Assembly: GCA_020284085.1 (NCBI GenBank)
Contig: JACEVL010000159.1
Coordinates: 2,024,231-2,088,230 of the forward strand
Source: Aporrectodea caliginosa
Taxonomy: Eukaryota; Annelida; Clitellata; Crassiclitellata; Lumbricidae
DNA length: 64,000 bases
Reading direction: 5' to 3'
Under the pieces are notes generated by a model. It was not told the origin of the DNA. It worked only from the letters and a program-made list of their open reading frames with translations, and made no database searches. Shown one piece after another: positions 24,865-47,309 of this stretch. Each line of letters begins with the position of its first letter. Position 1 is the first letter of the stretch. The position numbers and the translations under genes were made by a program.

Positions 24865-26364
24865 TTGTTTCCACAGCGCTGTTGCGATAGTGGTGAAGGG
24901 AGAAGACTGTATACCATAAGACCTGTATACCATAACTTGCTCAAATCATAGTTAAAGTGTTTGTTGTTATGACCTTAGTAGTATAGCAGAAGTGAAACTA
25001 GGATTTAAGGAGTTTTGCATGGAGCACATGGACGAGGATGATTAAGATGGGTTCAGTTTTAAATGGCTTGGGTAGGTCGGTGGTGTAGTGGTTAGCATTT
25101 TGTAGTTTGATCAAACCTTGTTTGGTAGTATGGTGTTGGACCACAATGGAAAAGTTGGATGGAAAATGTACAAAACGACTTCAATGATGTAAAACGTTTC
25201 TCCAGTGGAGGTTAGGAAGTAGCCACAATGAAATTAAAGACTGGCATATCCTTCAAACATGATCTTAGGTTATAGAAAGACGGTTTATGTCATAAATTGC
25301 ATGAGTTTTATAGCAAAAATTGAGTTCTTGATTCTTAGGAAAGCAGGTTATCGTAGATGTATAATTATGTGTGTGAGGTTAGAAAAAGTCTGCTGATTAT
25401 CTACAAGTGATGGACCAGTATTTTATACATCAAGTGCTGGAATTACAGCAAGTTGTATTCATCAGGAGTGACTGATTTCTGTCTACCAGTTGCACTCGAA
25501 GAGTCTTCTGATTACGAAAGTCTTTCGTCTGTTTTAGTGGTTTTTGTTCTAGTAGAAGATAAATTTTTCTAAATTAAAGTGATAATGGCAGTTCAGAACA
25601 GTCGTCATGGCTTAAATTTGTGTACATTTTATAAAAAGCTTTTAAATGACTATCATAATTTAGGAACTGTGCTAAATTCGGTGAAAATTATGCTGCAGCT
25701 ATTATTACTAGCGGTGAATGACTGATTGAAGAAAAGACAATTTTATATGTGCATGTATTACTGAAATTAATTAATGTTCTGTTCATGCTATGTAAACTTG
25801 TTTTTAGCCATTTCATGGCCTTCTTGTAAAAGCATCCAATATTTCTGTGTGTACTAATACACTCCCTATGCTTTAAAATTCTACAATCAAATTGCTACAC
25901 CATCTCGAATTACCATCCTATTTTATTTGAAATATTTAGTTTCTCTGATGCTAAGAGCATATTTTCCCTCCTGGCCTCAGTGGCAGTCTTGCCTCAAACA
26001 ACTTCAATCCCAACATTAAATATGCATGTACAGTACATGCATCTGTATATATATGTTTAAAATCCTAAACCCAACATAATATGTATCTATGTGTATATAT
26101 ATACACTATTCTGTGCAATGCTTCTGACAAACTTGAAACACCAGACATGAGAATTCCTTGGCTTGGGCAAATGTGGGGTCACGTGACAGCAAAGAAAACA
26201 CTCAGAAACCCTTATTCTATACTCTGGAGCAACTTAAGAAATTCAGATTGCTTAGTAGAAAATATGTCAAACCTGGCAACTCGCTTGTTGATATGTCCTG
26301 TTTCTGACTGGAACTTGTGTGTTCCTCACTCACCACATTAATGTGATGCTTGTGCATGTATAGT

Positions 26365-26430
26365 AACATTTTAATGACGAGCTGTATCGGTTTCCCAGTC
26401 GCTTTTAGTACACGCTTGTGTCAACGATAT
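26365..26430 (-). repeat. ~65-bp palindromic repeat, copy 1
   Basis: Minus-strand relative of the element at 33519-33585: it shares GACGAGCTG(T/C)AT(C/T)GGTTTCCC and TTTTAGTACA(C/T)GCT in the same order. The terminal arms are partly diverged. Confidence 0.6.
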
Positions 26431-26694
26431 GCTTGGAATTGGATATCATAATGTGCATGACTTCATCATTTTATTAGGCAAATCATCTGGACTGTTCTCA
26501 TTTGCTGCATGCTGGTGTCATTATTCAGATACACCAAGATAGAAGCACATAATCCACGAGTTTAAATCATTGCAATGGCTTTCTGTTCTTAATGTAAACA
26601 GAAGAGGATCAAGTAGTGAATAATAATAGTGACAATTTATATGGTGCCGTAACAGCCATGCCGTTATAATACTCAGTTAACTGACAGCAGGGTA

Positions 26695-26850
26695 GGCCTT
26701 AGAAAACAGATAACTCTTGAGTCTAGATTTGAAGGAGTCAATTGAGTCAGCCACTCATAGGGCAGGTGGAAGACTCTTCCAGCATCTTGGGCCGGCCGCT
26801 GAGAAAGCGAGGTCGGCAAAGCGGGTTCTCATCCGTTGTATGCGAAGATT
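26695..26850 (-). pseudogene. LINE reverse-transcriptase C-terminal remnant
   Basis: On the minus strand it encodes RMRTRFADLAFSAAGPRCWK, then SLPPAL and, after a break, a phenylalanine/lysine segment ending SRLKSYLF. This FxxAGPRxWNSLPxxL...FKxxLKxxLF pattern is the usual end of L2/CR1-type reverse transcriptases. Frame disruptions make it a fossil. Confidence 0.6.
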
Positions 26851-27280
26851 GCTTTTCTCAAGCGGTCGCAACCCAGAAGCAGAGGAATGCATCCCGATAC
26901 AGTAAGCACGCAAATACTTGGACACGGCCCCATGAAGTGACTTGAGACATGTTACTATACATGTTAATTGAATGCTTGGACTAAATAATGGAAAAAAGCA
27001 AAAAAATAGGGCTCGACCAAAAACCATTTACACAACACACAGTCAAGACCTGTCTTATCCTTCACTTCAGTCATATCCTTGCTCCTTGTGAAAAGCAAGC
27101 AAAACAGTCTCCATCAACGAAACTTAAAACTGAACAGTAATTATCATGCCTGCAGTGCACTAATGTCGATCCAAAGTATTTTTGAGAGGACATCTGTTTT
27201 TTTTATGTATGAACAGAATTAGACTGGAGGGATCTCTACATGATAAAGCCATATCTGATTCTGTGATTATGTACTTGCTT

Positions 27281-27338
27281 AACACTTTAATGATGCAACT
27301 GGGTAACCAACCAATGCAGCTCGTAGTTAAAAAGTGTT
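27281..27338 (+). repeat. ~60-bp palindromic repeat, copy 2
   Basis: Begins AACACTTTAATGATGC and ends CCAATGCAGCTCGTAGTTAA then AAAGTGTT, so the two ends are imperfect inverted complements. Confidence 0.65.
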
Positions 27339-28245
27339 GATCATCATCTCTATCCAGATCAATAAACCCACAGCAAAATCTCGGTGCTTGTATGCATTTT
27401 TCCATAAAACTAGGTCACTTTTTACAGATAATGTTCACAGCGAGTCATGTCAGTTTAAATATTATCAGATATACATCACTACTCAAATTGCTCAACCATT
27501 CACTTAAATATCGGTTGACTACAGAGCAGAGCAGGTATTAGTCCAGTTTCTAAGACAGCACATAAAAGTTTTAAGAATGAAACTTTAAACCACGTCAAAG
27601 TAGCGTAAAAAATTTCTTGTGGGGCTCTAAAACGCAGCTATTTTCAAAAAACTCTGGCTGTCCATAAATTAAAGTTAGCTTCTGAAACGTCTGCCAAAAC
27701 TAGTTTTGTTCTCCTCAACTAGTCGGACGTTTTCAAACAAATAGTAAAACCGTTCTCACAAACTTAAAACAATTATATAAGGAAAACTGCTTATTTTTCA
27801 TGAGCCCCATTCAATAAAGTTCTCATAAGATGTGGGAGCATTGCTAGATATGTTAGCTAACATGCAAATATAATTTTTATACATAACACGTGCTAGCTAA
27901 CAAAAATATGATGAAAACTGCAATCCTGCCTCAGGTGCTGTCAAAAATACTCTTTCCTCATGAAATTGTCAACTTCAGATGACAGGTTCAAAACCTGGAA
28001 GCAGTAATGATGGGTCGGTGCCCTACTTAATTAAACAATGCTCCCAGGCCACTCATCTTTCAAATGGCCTTAACCTGTGTACAGAGCAATTTATCTTTAA
28101 ACAACTTATACAAATAAATGCCTAGCAATCTCAGAATCTAATTTATGGGTGCGAATGATGACAGACTTTAATTCATCTGCATGACTGCTGCAAAAATTTT
28201 CAGTTTTTTTTTGTTCCAACAAAGTCATCTTTGCAGCTGGATTTC

Positions 28246-39944
<11,699 letters not shown>

Positions 39945-39950
39945 GTCTGC

Positions 39951-41095
39951 CTGAAATGACAACAAAAAACCAATCAGAATCCTAACAAGTTTAAGACAAG
40001 ATGGAGTCTTACATGAACAGACTAATTCTCAAAAGCTGCAATAGGAAGTACATGTACAGAGCTAAACTACAACAAAAAGAAAATACTCAGCTTAAACAAC
40101 ATTAGTACCAGAAGACAGCTTTTAACCTTGATCGAGAGGTAGTAAATCTACAAAGTTAATCATGCAGTAACTAAAATTATGACCACACTTTAATGAGTGT
40201 GCCCTACAAGACACATACTTGTCCATGCCATTTAGTCATTCAAATTTAGAGTGGATAGTCCGGATACAGATGTTGGCCATTGCAATAACCCTAACCTATT
40301 TATTTCCGTTGACAGCCAAAAGGTTAGAGACAGAGATGAGTAACATGGTCATTATGCTACGAACCAGTGCACTGTAAAATCCAGGAAACAAGATATGAAA
40401 GTATTTTGATAATTTTCTGCAAGCGTAATGAGAAACTGATAAACATACACAAGGATTGATAAGAGATAAATTTTCGATTTCAGCCACTTACGCCCACCAA
40501 ATATTCAGCTACATAGCTGGCCCTGTTTTTGAGAAAATACAGCGCTGCACATAGTAAATATTGAATAAATAAGTAAGTAGTCAATCAATTAGTAAGCATC
40601 TCAAAGGTCTTGAAAACCTTTATGATGCACCATGCTCATTACTTGATTAAGTACTTACCTATCTGTGTACTAAATTGTGACATTACGTAAATATTGGTAA
40701 TTGGAAACAAATGGTCACTTGCGTCAAAATATCTTTCCACTTGGCTCGCGCCCACATGCATAACGCAGTCTCAAAAATTCATACCTGCTTAGTTAATGGA
40801 CAATCTCTGCATGCATGAAGCTTGCAATGCTCTAGTTCTCTCACAATCTGGGTAACCATTTTGTTGACGAGTTAGCGCTCACAAGAAGCCAATACCCAAT
40901 TTTGCACAAAATGTTACCAATTACAGTATACATACTCATATCCTCAATACAGGCAACTTAATACAATATCATAGAAGCAAAAGGCAAACCAAAGGTCAGA
41001 AGGTAGCTGACCACTACATCTGAACTCCCCATTGCCCAATGGTCATGCATACAGTTCAATAAAATTATGAAGTTAGATGTGAATTTTAGATAATA
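39951..41095 (-). other. WDR5 upstream region, unassigned
   Basis: The first coding exon is preceded by an acceptor (TTGTTGTCATTTCAG on the minus strand), so an untranslated exon and promoter lie further upstream. I cannot identify them. No protein or recognisable repeat is seen in this stretch. Confidence 0.5.
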
Positions 41096-41097
41096 CT

Positions 41098-41300
41098 CAT
41101 TCATTCAAACATTTAGAGCACTTCTATAATGCCTCTCCAAGATACCTACTCAGAGACACTCCAAGTCCAACCCCAATGAAAAAGAACAGTTTTCAAATGC
41201 TTGTAAAAGATGCATGGAATCCCTAGTTTAAAAAAAACAGATCTGAGGGACAGTCATTCCAAAAATGGATGGCCCAAGGCATAATGTTGCACATTCAGTG
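41098..41300 (-). pseudogene. L2-type LINE 3' fragment
   Basis: (ATTC)n, then TTAGAGCACTTCTATAATGC and TACTCAGAGACACTCC, the reverse complement of the L2 3' end. It is preceded on the minus strand by a C-terminal RT remnant ending in a Phe/Lys-rich segment. Confidence 0.6.
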
Positions 41301-41728
41301 TGTGCAAGGGGAAACAAGTTCACCTCGAAATGCAGAATGAAGATTTCCACAACCAGCCAAATCTGACAGAAGGGGTAGCTCCCATAAATAGCCAGGGGCA
41401 TTCCCAAATGGCACCTCCAACCCAGAATGAAACCTTAAAATTCAGTACACTGGGAAATAGGCAAACAATGGAGTACGTCATGCATAAAATACAAGACAAG
41501 ATGAAATTCTGAAATGCTGTGAGCTGCACACAGCCTACTTTACGCTGTTCAGTGGATCACAATGCACTGCAAAGGAAGGCCCACATAGATGGAACTGCTA
41601 ACATATGCACGAACAAGAGCAAGTATTTCAACTTCTAAAGTCTGCATTCTTGGATTTATTCATCTCTTCTAAAACCGTTTAAGGCGATGTTCGGACATCT
41701 GTTATTGAAGTCTCACCTGCCGCCATTG

Positions 41729-42069
41729 GACTTGTTGGCATTCTATTAGTTTCATGGACCACAACTCTAGGCTAATAGACAGTATCTTTGGTCCAAGCAT
41801 TGTAGTGCACCCTGATTGGTCGATATAAATGACACATGGAGTTTAACTTACACAGAGATTCTCAACCGCTCTCATACGGTATATTTTGGCATGCTATGCG
41901 GAATGTACCATATTTTCAATGTTTTCTAATGACGACACTAACCCTAACCGACCCTGACGACGCCTAACCTGACCCTAACCAACCCTCACGACGCCAAATG
42001 GAATCTCACGATGCCTGACCGGGATCGGACGCAATGTGGTCCATAAAACTAATAGAGTGCCGACTTTTT
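41729..42069. mobile_element. 325-bp MITE with 27-bp terminal inverted repeats
   Basis: The element spans 41737-42061. The left end begins GGCATTCTATTAGTTTCATG; the inverted right end reads GGCACTCTATTAGTTTTATG. They are near identical over 27 bp, both continuing GACCACA. Flanks are GACTTGTT and GACTTTTT (7 of 8). The 8-bp duplication fits hAT or P superfamilies; the GGCA terminus is unusual for hAT. An internal telomere-like ACCCTAAC cluster lies at 41936-41985. Confidence 0.75.
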
Positions 42070-43130
42070 GGCTCTGATGGGTTCAGGTTACAAACTGGAC
42101 AGTGTCGAGCTTTAGTTGGAACGCTACATGTTCCAGGAACGCTGAATATCGTGTCTACAATCAACTCTGAATGAGATTCCGTAGCTAGGGCTCTGCATTT
42201 CTTCGGAAGCCAGCCAGTGGTGACACCTAGAGCACAATTCGTCTATTGAGGTAGCGCTTCTGTGATGTACTGAATAGACACTATAATACGTGTCTAGATA
42301 CATAACAGGAACAAAGAATACTCCACTCGTATTTAAAATGTTTAAAATGTTACCCAAGAGGCTAGACTGTCGTCTTCAGGTTCAAAATACCTATCTCTCA
42401 GTGGGCTTATTGTCAGTTTTAAGTCTCGCTTCCAACACAAATAAAGACAAGTTCGCAAGTTTTCCTAACCTGAACACGAGCCAACAGATAACGCATTCCT
42501 TTATTATCGCCCACAACCCTAAGCGACAGTCGCCATAAAATAATATGGCCACTAATAGCTCTTCAAACCGTAAGTACAGTGATAGTTGAAGTTTTATTTA
42601 CCTTGCTTAGCGTTGATATTCGCAAAATGTTATTCTCAAAACCTTTAAGAGCAGGATTAATAGAATCCGATATCCTTCTTAAAAAACAACGCGCTGCATA
42701 ATAAGGTCACGTGGCATAGACGAAAGTTGTACAGACTCCGTGGGACTCTAAAATCTGAAGCGTAGGCTACGTTTCATTCGACTACTTTCTATTTGTAATA
42801 GCCTATGTACAGCAGCAGAAGTACAAGTAACTCACAAAGTAGCAAACTATCATACTATGGCGATCGAAATGAAAACAATGTCGAAATTAAGAAGTTAGTT
42901 TCTTATTAGTGCACAATGTCCTCATTACAGTTCTGTCTCAAGGGGCGTCTATCCCCCCGAAGTCATTGGAGCAACTTCCCCTCTGCTCCCTCCCCTCTCA
43001 TGGTACGATATTTAAAAAATTTCAACTTCCCCTACTTTCTCAATGAGATCATCCCCGGGCCCTAATTCTTGGGTGGAGGATTTGCTCCAAGGATTATACG
43101 TACGTGGTGTAGACTCCTCTGCCTGTCTCA

Positions 43131-43240
43131 TTCATTCATTCATTCATTCATTCATTCATTCATTCATTCATTCATTCATTCATTCCAGGAATTTATAGAG
43201 CGCCCTTTCAAAGACCATACTCAGAGGCACTCCCAGCCCA
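43131..43240 (-). repeat. (ATTC)n array and L2-type 3' end
   Basis: About 14 ATTC units (43131-43186) are followed by CAGGAATTTATAGAGCGCCC and ACTCAGAGGCACTCCC. This is an L2/SINE 3' end in minus orientation whose tail has expanded into a microsatellite. Confidence 0.75.
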
Positions 43241-43344
43241 ACCACGGCAATACAAATTAGGCTTAAGCAAATGTCTCTCCCGTGCAGATCTCGTAATTGT
43301 AGCCTTACTTGATGCTAAAAACGTTAACTGTCAGGATACTATAT

Positions 43345-43437
43345 ATATATATATATACCTTTTAACTGTGTTTATAAGATGTCTGTACACCAAAGTGCGA
43401 TTAGCAATTGGTTAATAAAGAATATACTTACTTACTA
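43345..43437 (+). repeat. LINE 3' end, (TTAC)n family
   Basis: TGTACACCAAAGTGCGATTA, then GCAATTGGTTAATAAAGAAT and ATACTTACTTAC, closely matching 2309-2365 in an adducin intron. Confidence 0.65.
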
Positions 43438-43605
43438 ATCGTAAACATCAAATTTCTAAAGCGCCATTCGAAAGCTAAGCGCAAGGCACCAGCTTATTCA
43501 TGAGCGCTGCGTCGAGTCAGAGGGGTTGTTCATCATAATTATGTTCAAAGGGTAATCAAAACGAGATCCGAGTCCGGTTGCCGGAGGGCCAAAGACAGAG
43601 CAGTG

Positions 43606-43750
43606 TGATTCTCATTAACGATAACGGTAACGAAAATGTTCGTTAACGAAAATAAAATGATTTAATTAACAATAACTGTAACTAAAAATATAATTAACTA
43701 TAACTATAAGGAAAATAACACTAACGAAAATTCATCGTTATTTTCGTCAT
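43606..43750. repeat. TTAACGAAAA-rich element
   Basis: Repeated TTAACGA, GTAACGAAAA and TTCGTTAACGAAAAT strings, with AGTGTGATTCTCATTAACG on the left and AATAACACTAACGAAAA on the right. Related to the MITE at 38861-38963. Ends and target duplication are not resolved. Confidence 0.5.
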
Positions 43751-44196
43751 AAAAAATAAATATAAAAAGTTTAATATCGACAAACATGAGAACATGAGAA
43801 AGCGCTACAACTATCAGCATAGCCTAGACCTATATACTATATAGCCTATATGTTTGGTTCGGATTTTGGATTTGTGTATTAACTCAGTAGTAGTAGTGGC
43901 GCAATTAATTAAGTTATTTTTTAAACGTTTTTATAACAGTTGCGACCCAATTAGCAAACTTACGAGGGTTGATCAATAAGTAATGAGAAAAATATATTAG
44001 ACAGCAAATCTGGACCAAAATTGTTATATAGTTTTTCAACATAATCTCCCTGAAGCTCAACACATTTTTCCCAGCGATGTTCAAGTGCTTTTACACCCTC
44101 CAGGAAGAAAGTTTTATCTAGCTCCTGAAACCAGTCATTTATGGCATGGATAACACTTTCATCAGTGCCAAATTTCTGTCTAGACCTTGAGCATCG

Positions 44197-44677
44197 ATCG
44201 GAACCAGGGCTGTTAAAGGTTTGGTTTTTTAAAAAAAACAAAAAAACAAAAAATCTGCAAATTTTGGTTTTTTGGTTTTTTACAAATTTCAAAATTATAA
44301 ATTCCAAAAATGTTGTCTCTTCAAGTCTCTTGGGAACTGTTGTATTGTATTGTATTTGTATTGTATTTGAACACTTGTTATAGCGCCCCTACCAGATTTC
44401 CCATTCAGAGGCGCTCCCGAGATGTATGTATGTATGTATGTATGGTCTTTTTAAACTTCTTTTTATGACATTCTACGGTTCTACTGTTCTAGTTAATTTC
44501 ATTTATATGCATCTGATTAATTTGAACGGTATTATGCAATTTTTTGAGTTTTATGATCCCAAATAGGAAAATCTCTAAAACAAAAAAAAAAAAAAAAAAA
44601 AAAAATAAAACCAAAAAACCAAAAAACCAACTTTTCATTTTGAAAAAAGTTTGGTTTTTTGCACCTCTGATCGGAAC
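44197..44677. mobile_element. 465-bp hAT-like element with perfect 8-bp TSD
   Basis: The element spans 44205-44669. It begins CAGGGCTGTTAAAGGTTTGG and its inverted right end reads CAGAGGTGCAAAAAACCAAA. Perfect duplication ATCGGAAC at 44197-44204 and 44670-44677. It is inserted in a mariner transposase remnant and itself carries a nested L2/SINE tail (44341-44420). Confidence 0.85.
44341..44450 (-). repeat. Nested L2-type 3' end with (TATTG)n tail
   Basis: (TATTG)n leads into AACACTTGTTATAGCGCCCC and TTCAGAGGCGCTCCCGAG, the reverse complement of the L2/SINE 3' end. A (TATG)n run and ATGGTCTTTTTA follow, resembling another LINE tail. It lies inside the hAT element at 44205-44669. Confidence 0.7.
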
Positions 44678-45279
44678 TGGGCTTGCTGTCTGGAGTCATT
44701 TCAAGTAGCCTACAAATCAGTCACAACTCACAAACAAAAGTTCGTGTATCATCAGTGGTAGGCCTAGGCCTAGGCCTATTGGTGTTAATGAGGGTAAGTT
44801 TTGTAGCCGGCGGAGAGACAATTGACGAGAATCACACGTACTGTTCTCGGCATAACCGTGTGCTGGAGTGCCCGTGCACTGCCCGGTAACCGTCGGCTAC
44901 TGTAATGTCACAAATGCAGACAATAATTATTGTAGTTGGAGTCGCTAGAGGGCAGAAGTCTACATAGCAGCAATTCGCCTTGTGAGGGATTCGGAAAAAG
45001 CTTCACTCGCGGATGATCTAAACGACCAGTAGGCCTAATCGTTTTGTTTAGGCTTTACATAACACAATTAACAGAAGAAGGAGAAGGACAAGAGGTGCCT
45101 ATGTTTATGTCTGCATGTATGTGTTATATGTCCGTTTGCATATGTGTGAATGTGTATGCGAATGCATATGTGTACTGTATGTAGGCCTATATGCATGTAT
45201 CTAGGCCTGTGTATGTATAAGGGTAGGCTATTTTGTCATTAATTATTTAAGTATGTATATACTGTAAGTTATGTGTATA

Positions 45280-45412
45280 TGAATGAATGTATGCATGTAT
45301 GCATGCATGTATGTATGTATGTATGTATGTATGTATGTATGTATGTATGTATGTATGTATGTATGTATGTATTTATGTGTGCATGTATGTATGCATGCAT
45401 GTATGTATCATG

Positions 45413-45443
<31 letters not shown>

Positions 45444-45627
45444 GTCTGTATGTATGTATGTATGTATGTATGTATGTATGTATGTATGTATGTATGTATG
45501 TATGTATGTATGTATGTATGTATGTATGTATGTATGTATGTATGTATGCATGTATGCATGTATGACCGTATGTATGTATGTATGTATGTATGTATGTATG
45601 TATGTATGTATGTATGTATGTATGTAT
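45280..45627. repeat. (TATG)n microsatellite
   Basis: About 350 bp of TATG units with scattered interruptions (TGCATGCA, TTTATGTG, TATCATG, TAAGTCTG, ACCG). Both strands read as long open frames only because the repeat lacks stops; this is not coding. Confidence 0.95.
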
Positions 45628-45722
45628 GGGGGCCGAATTTTTACATGTTTTTGGGGCGACAGACAGGCCTCAGTCAAAACTTTGGGGACTGTCCCCTCTG
45701 CCCCCCATGATTTACGCCACTG
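45628..45722. repeat. hAT-like end abutting the microsatellite
   Basis: The right end TTTACGCCACTG is the complement of CAGTGGCGTAAA, a frequent hAT terminus; it is preceded by a G/C-rich GGACTGTCCCCTCTGCCCCC. A left end was not found. Confidence 0.4.
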
Positions 45723-45837
45723 ACTTTGAGCATTGTCACAATTTGCCTGACCCATACTGGTGTTTCTTCTGTTAGTCATGCGGGTTGCTATAGGTAGCTA
45801 CACGTCTTGGCTATTGACATACCCACCTCACTCACTA

Positions 45838-45998
45838 ATTCACTTACCCGCTCGCTCGCTCGCTCGCTCACTCACTCACTCACTCACTCGTTCGTTCGTT
45901 CGTTCGTTCGTTCGTTCGCTCGCTCGCCCGCCCGCCCGCCCGCCCGCCCGCCCGCCCGCTCGCTCGCTCGCTCACTCACTCACTCACTCACTCACTCA
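45838..45998. repeat. Mosaic tetranucleotide array
   Basis: Consecutive homogeneous blocks of CTCG, CTCA, TTCG, CTCG, CCCG, CTCG and CTCA units, all variants of one NYCN tetramer in register. The block order is roughly mirror-symmetric. The downstream flank resembles that of the (CTCA)n array at 55.4-56.06 kb. Confidence 0.9.
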
Positions 45999-46344
45999 GC
46001 CTATATTTGCATGCATGTATATGTATATAATGTTAAGAGATGGTGCAGTAAATTTATGCCAGCTATTATCTCGTTGATTGCATGGGGGCACCTGCAGTAG
46101 GCTGTAATATGGCGCCAAACGGAAATCAAAAATCAAAGGTTTTTGGCGCGCATTCTCCTCTGAGGCGCTCAATCAGCTCACATCCGTTCAGTGATGTTGG
46201 CCCTGCTGCTGTTGCTAAACGAAGCACATCCGCTGTTGCCCAGAAAGAGTAGGGTATACCCTCTTAAAGGCAATGAGTCATCGCTACGTACACGAATGTG
46301 ACCAGATAGTCTGAGATAGACACAAACACACACAAGCTACCTGA

Positions 46345-46450
46345 ACTCCGCCACTGCCCTACTTGTGGCAGTGCCAGTCCCAAGTCTGGAGAAAGGAGGA
46401 GGGCGACACTTATCATCTTTGTTATGACACAGTGTCGTTAAGCAGCAACG
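46345..46450 (+). repeat. Dispersed repeat with GTGCCAGTCCCAAG, copy 1
   Basis: GCAGTGCCAGTCCCAAGTCT, then AAAGGAGGAGGGCGAC and ACACAGTGTCGTTAAG. The same order occurs at 51140-51235 and 57955-58080, and inverted at 50988-51040. Probably the 3' end of a non-LTR element or a SINE; superfamily not determined. Confidence 0.7.
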
Positions 46451-46994
46451 AAGAAGACAAGCTACCTGGTAGTAAACCGCATCAACTGCTGTTCCTGCAG
46501 ACTTTCCATCCAAAGCCGTCGGAGTGTCTGGCTATATGAAACATTTTCATGCCTCAACGTAAACTTATCGTCATCTCTTTACGTATACGGTTTAGCCAGC
46601 AGTGTGCAGTAATTATATCTGTAAATTATTTCTAAAAGACTATGACGTTAAAATTACTGTGGCTATAGATTGCGCAGAGACATAAATTAACTGGTTACAG
46701 AGCAATCATTGTGGCATGCAGCAGACATTTGCACGTGCGGTAAAGCAAATGGTTAAGGCAGGCTGTAGGCGAGGTTTCTGCATAACGAGATAATTCATGA
46801 TTCATCTCGCGTATTAATCATGAGATCTGTTATTGATCATTTGCTGGATTTCAATCACCTGACCACGCTGACGTGATTTTGTAACAGAACATTCATGAAA
46901 CTCTTTTTTAATCTCTTAGATTAACTCAGATTCGAGGAGACATAGTTCTTACAGTTCTAATGTCTTGCGAAGTTAGACAAAGTTGAGTGCTGCA
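46451..46994. other. Unassigned intergenic DNA
   Basis: No conserved coding segment, clear repeat or RNA gene is recognised. Confidence 0.5.
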
Positions 46995-47145
46995 GGCCAC
47001 ACTGGATGCAGCTGTGTTCTAATACCCTAGACACAGTTGTGTGCTGATACATTGGACACAGTTTGATTCTGGCCAAACTATAGTCGTGTTCCGGATACAC
47101 TAGACACAGTTTAGCTTGTCACATTAGACACAGCTGTGTTAAAAA
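46995..47145 (+). repeat. Degenerate ~25-bp minisatellite
   Basis: About six diverged units around (T/C)TAGACACAGTTGTGTTCTGA; AGACACAG or GGACACAG recurs at intervals near 25 bp. It lies just upstream of the 34-bp satellite. Confidence 0.65.
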
Positions 47146-47309
47146 TATTTATGCTGCGGATATACATGCTAATGCCTCTAAAATCCAAAGATATAAGTTA
47201 CATTAGAGTGACTAGACGTAGTTGAACCGGCTTTTAATAAGCATTTCGTGCTGTTATACTTTATTCTTATTATTTTGTATCTAATTAACTCTCCAATGGT
47301 GGTTGACAA

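Larger units (their letters stand above)
24865..28245. other. Convergent intergenic region between UHRF1 and WDR5
   Basis: Holds the 3' UTRs of both genes. No conserved protein is recognised. It contains palindromic repeats at 26365-26430 and 27281-27338 and an RT remnant near 26.70-26.85 kb. The remainder is AT-rich unique-looking DNA. Confidence 0.6.
43961..44740 (-). pseudogene. mariner transposase C-terminus and 3' terminal repeat, interrupted by a hAT element
   Basis: Minus-strand frame from 44196 to 43978 encodes RQKFGTDESVIHAINDWF, then ALEHRWEKCVELQGDYVEKL and a stop near the end. The RWxKCVxLxGDYVE block is characteristic of mariner-type transposases. TACGAGGGTTGATCAATAAG at 43961-43980 fits a mariner terminal repeat starting at a TA. 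The catalytic DD(D/E) part is not present. A 465-bp hAT element splits the gene at 44205; flanking sequence resumes at 44678. Confidence 0.75.

Noticed and set aside
25078..25125. GGTGGTGTAGTGGTTAGCA, tRNA D-arm-like
   Set aside because: A good A box is present but no B box at the right distance and no fold; at most a SINE fragment.
41935..41990. ACCCTAAC motifs resembling telomere repeats
   Set aside because: Only a few imperfect units interspersed with GACGACGCC; they lie inside a MITE and are not an interstitial telomere array.
45283..45723. Long ORFs of Met-Tyr-Val-Cys and Tyr-Ile-His-Thr repeats
   Set aside because: Translation of (TATG)n in both strands; no other coding sign.
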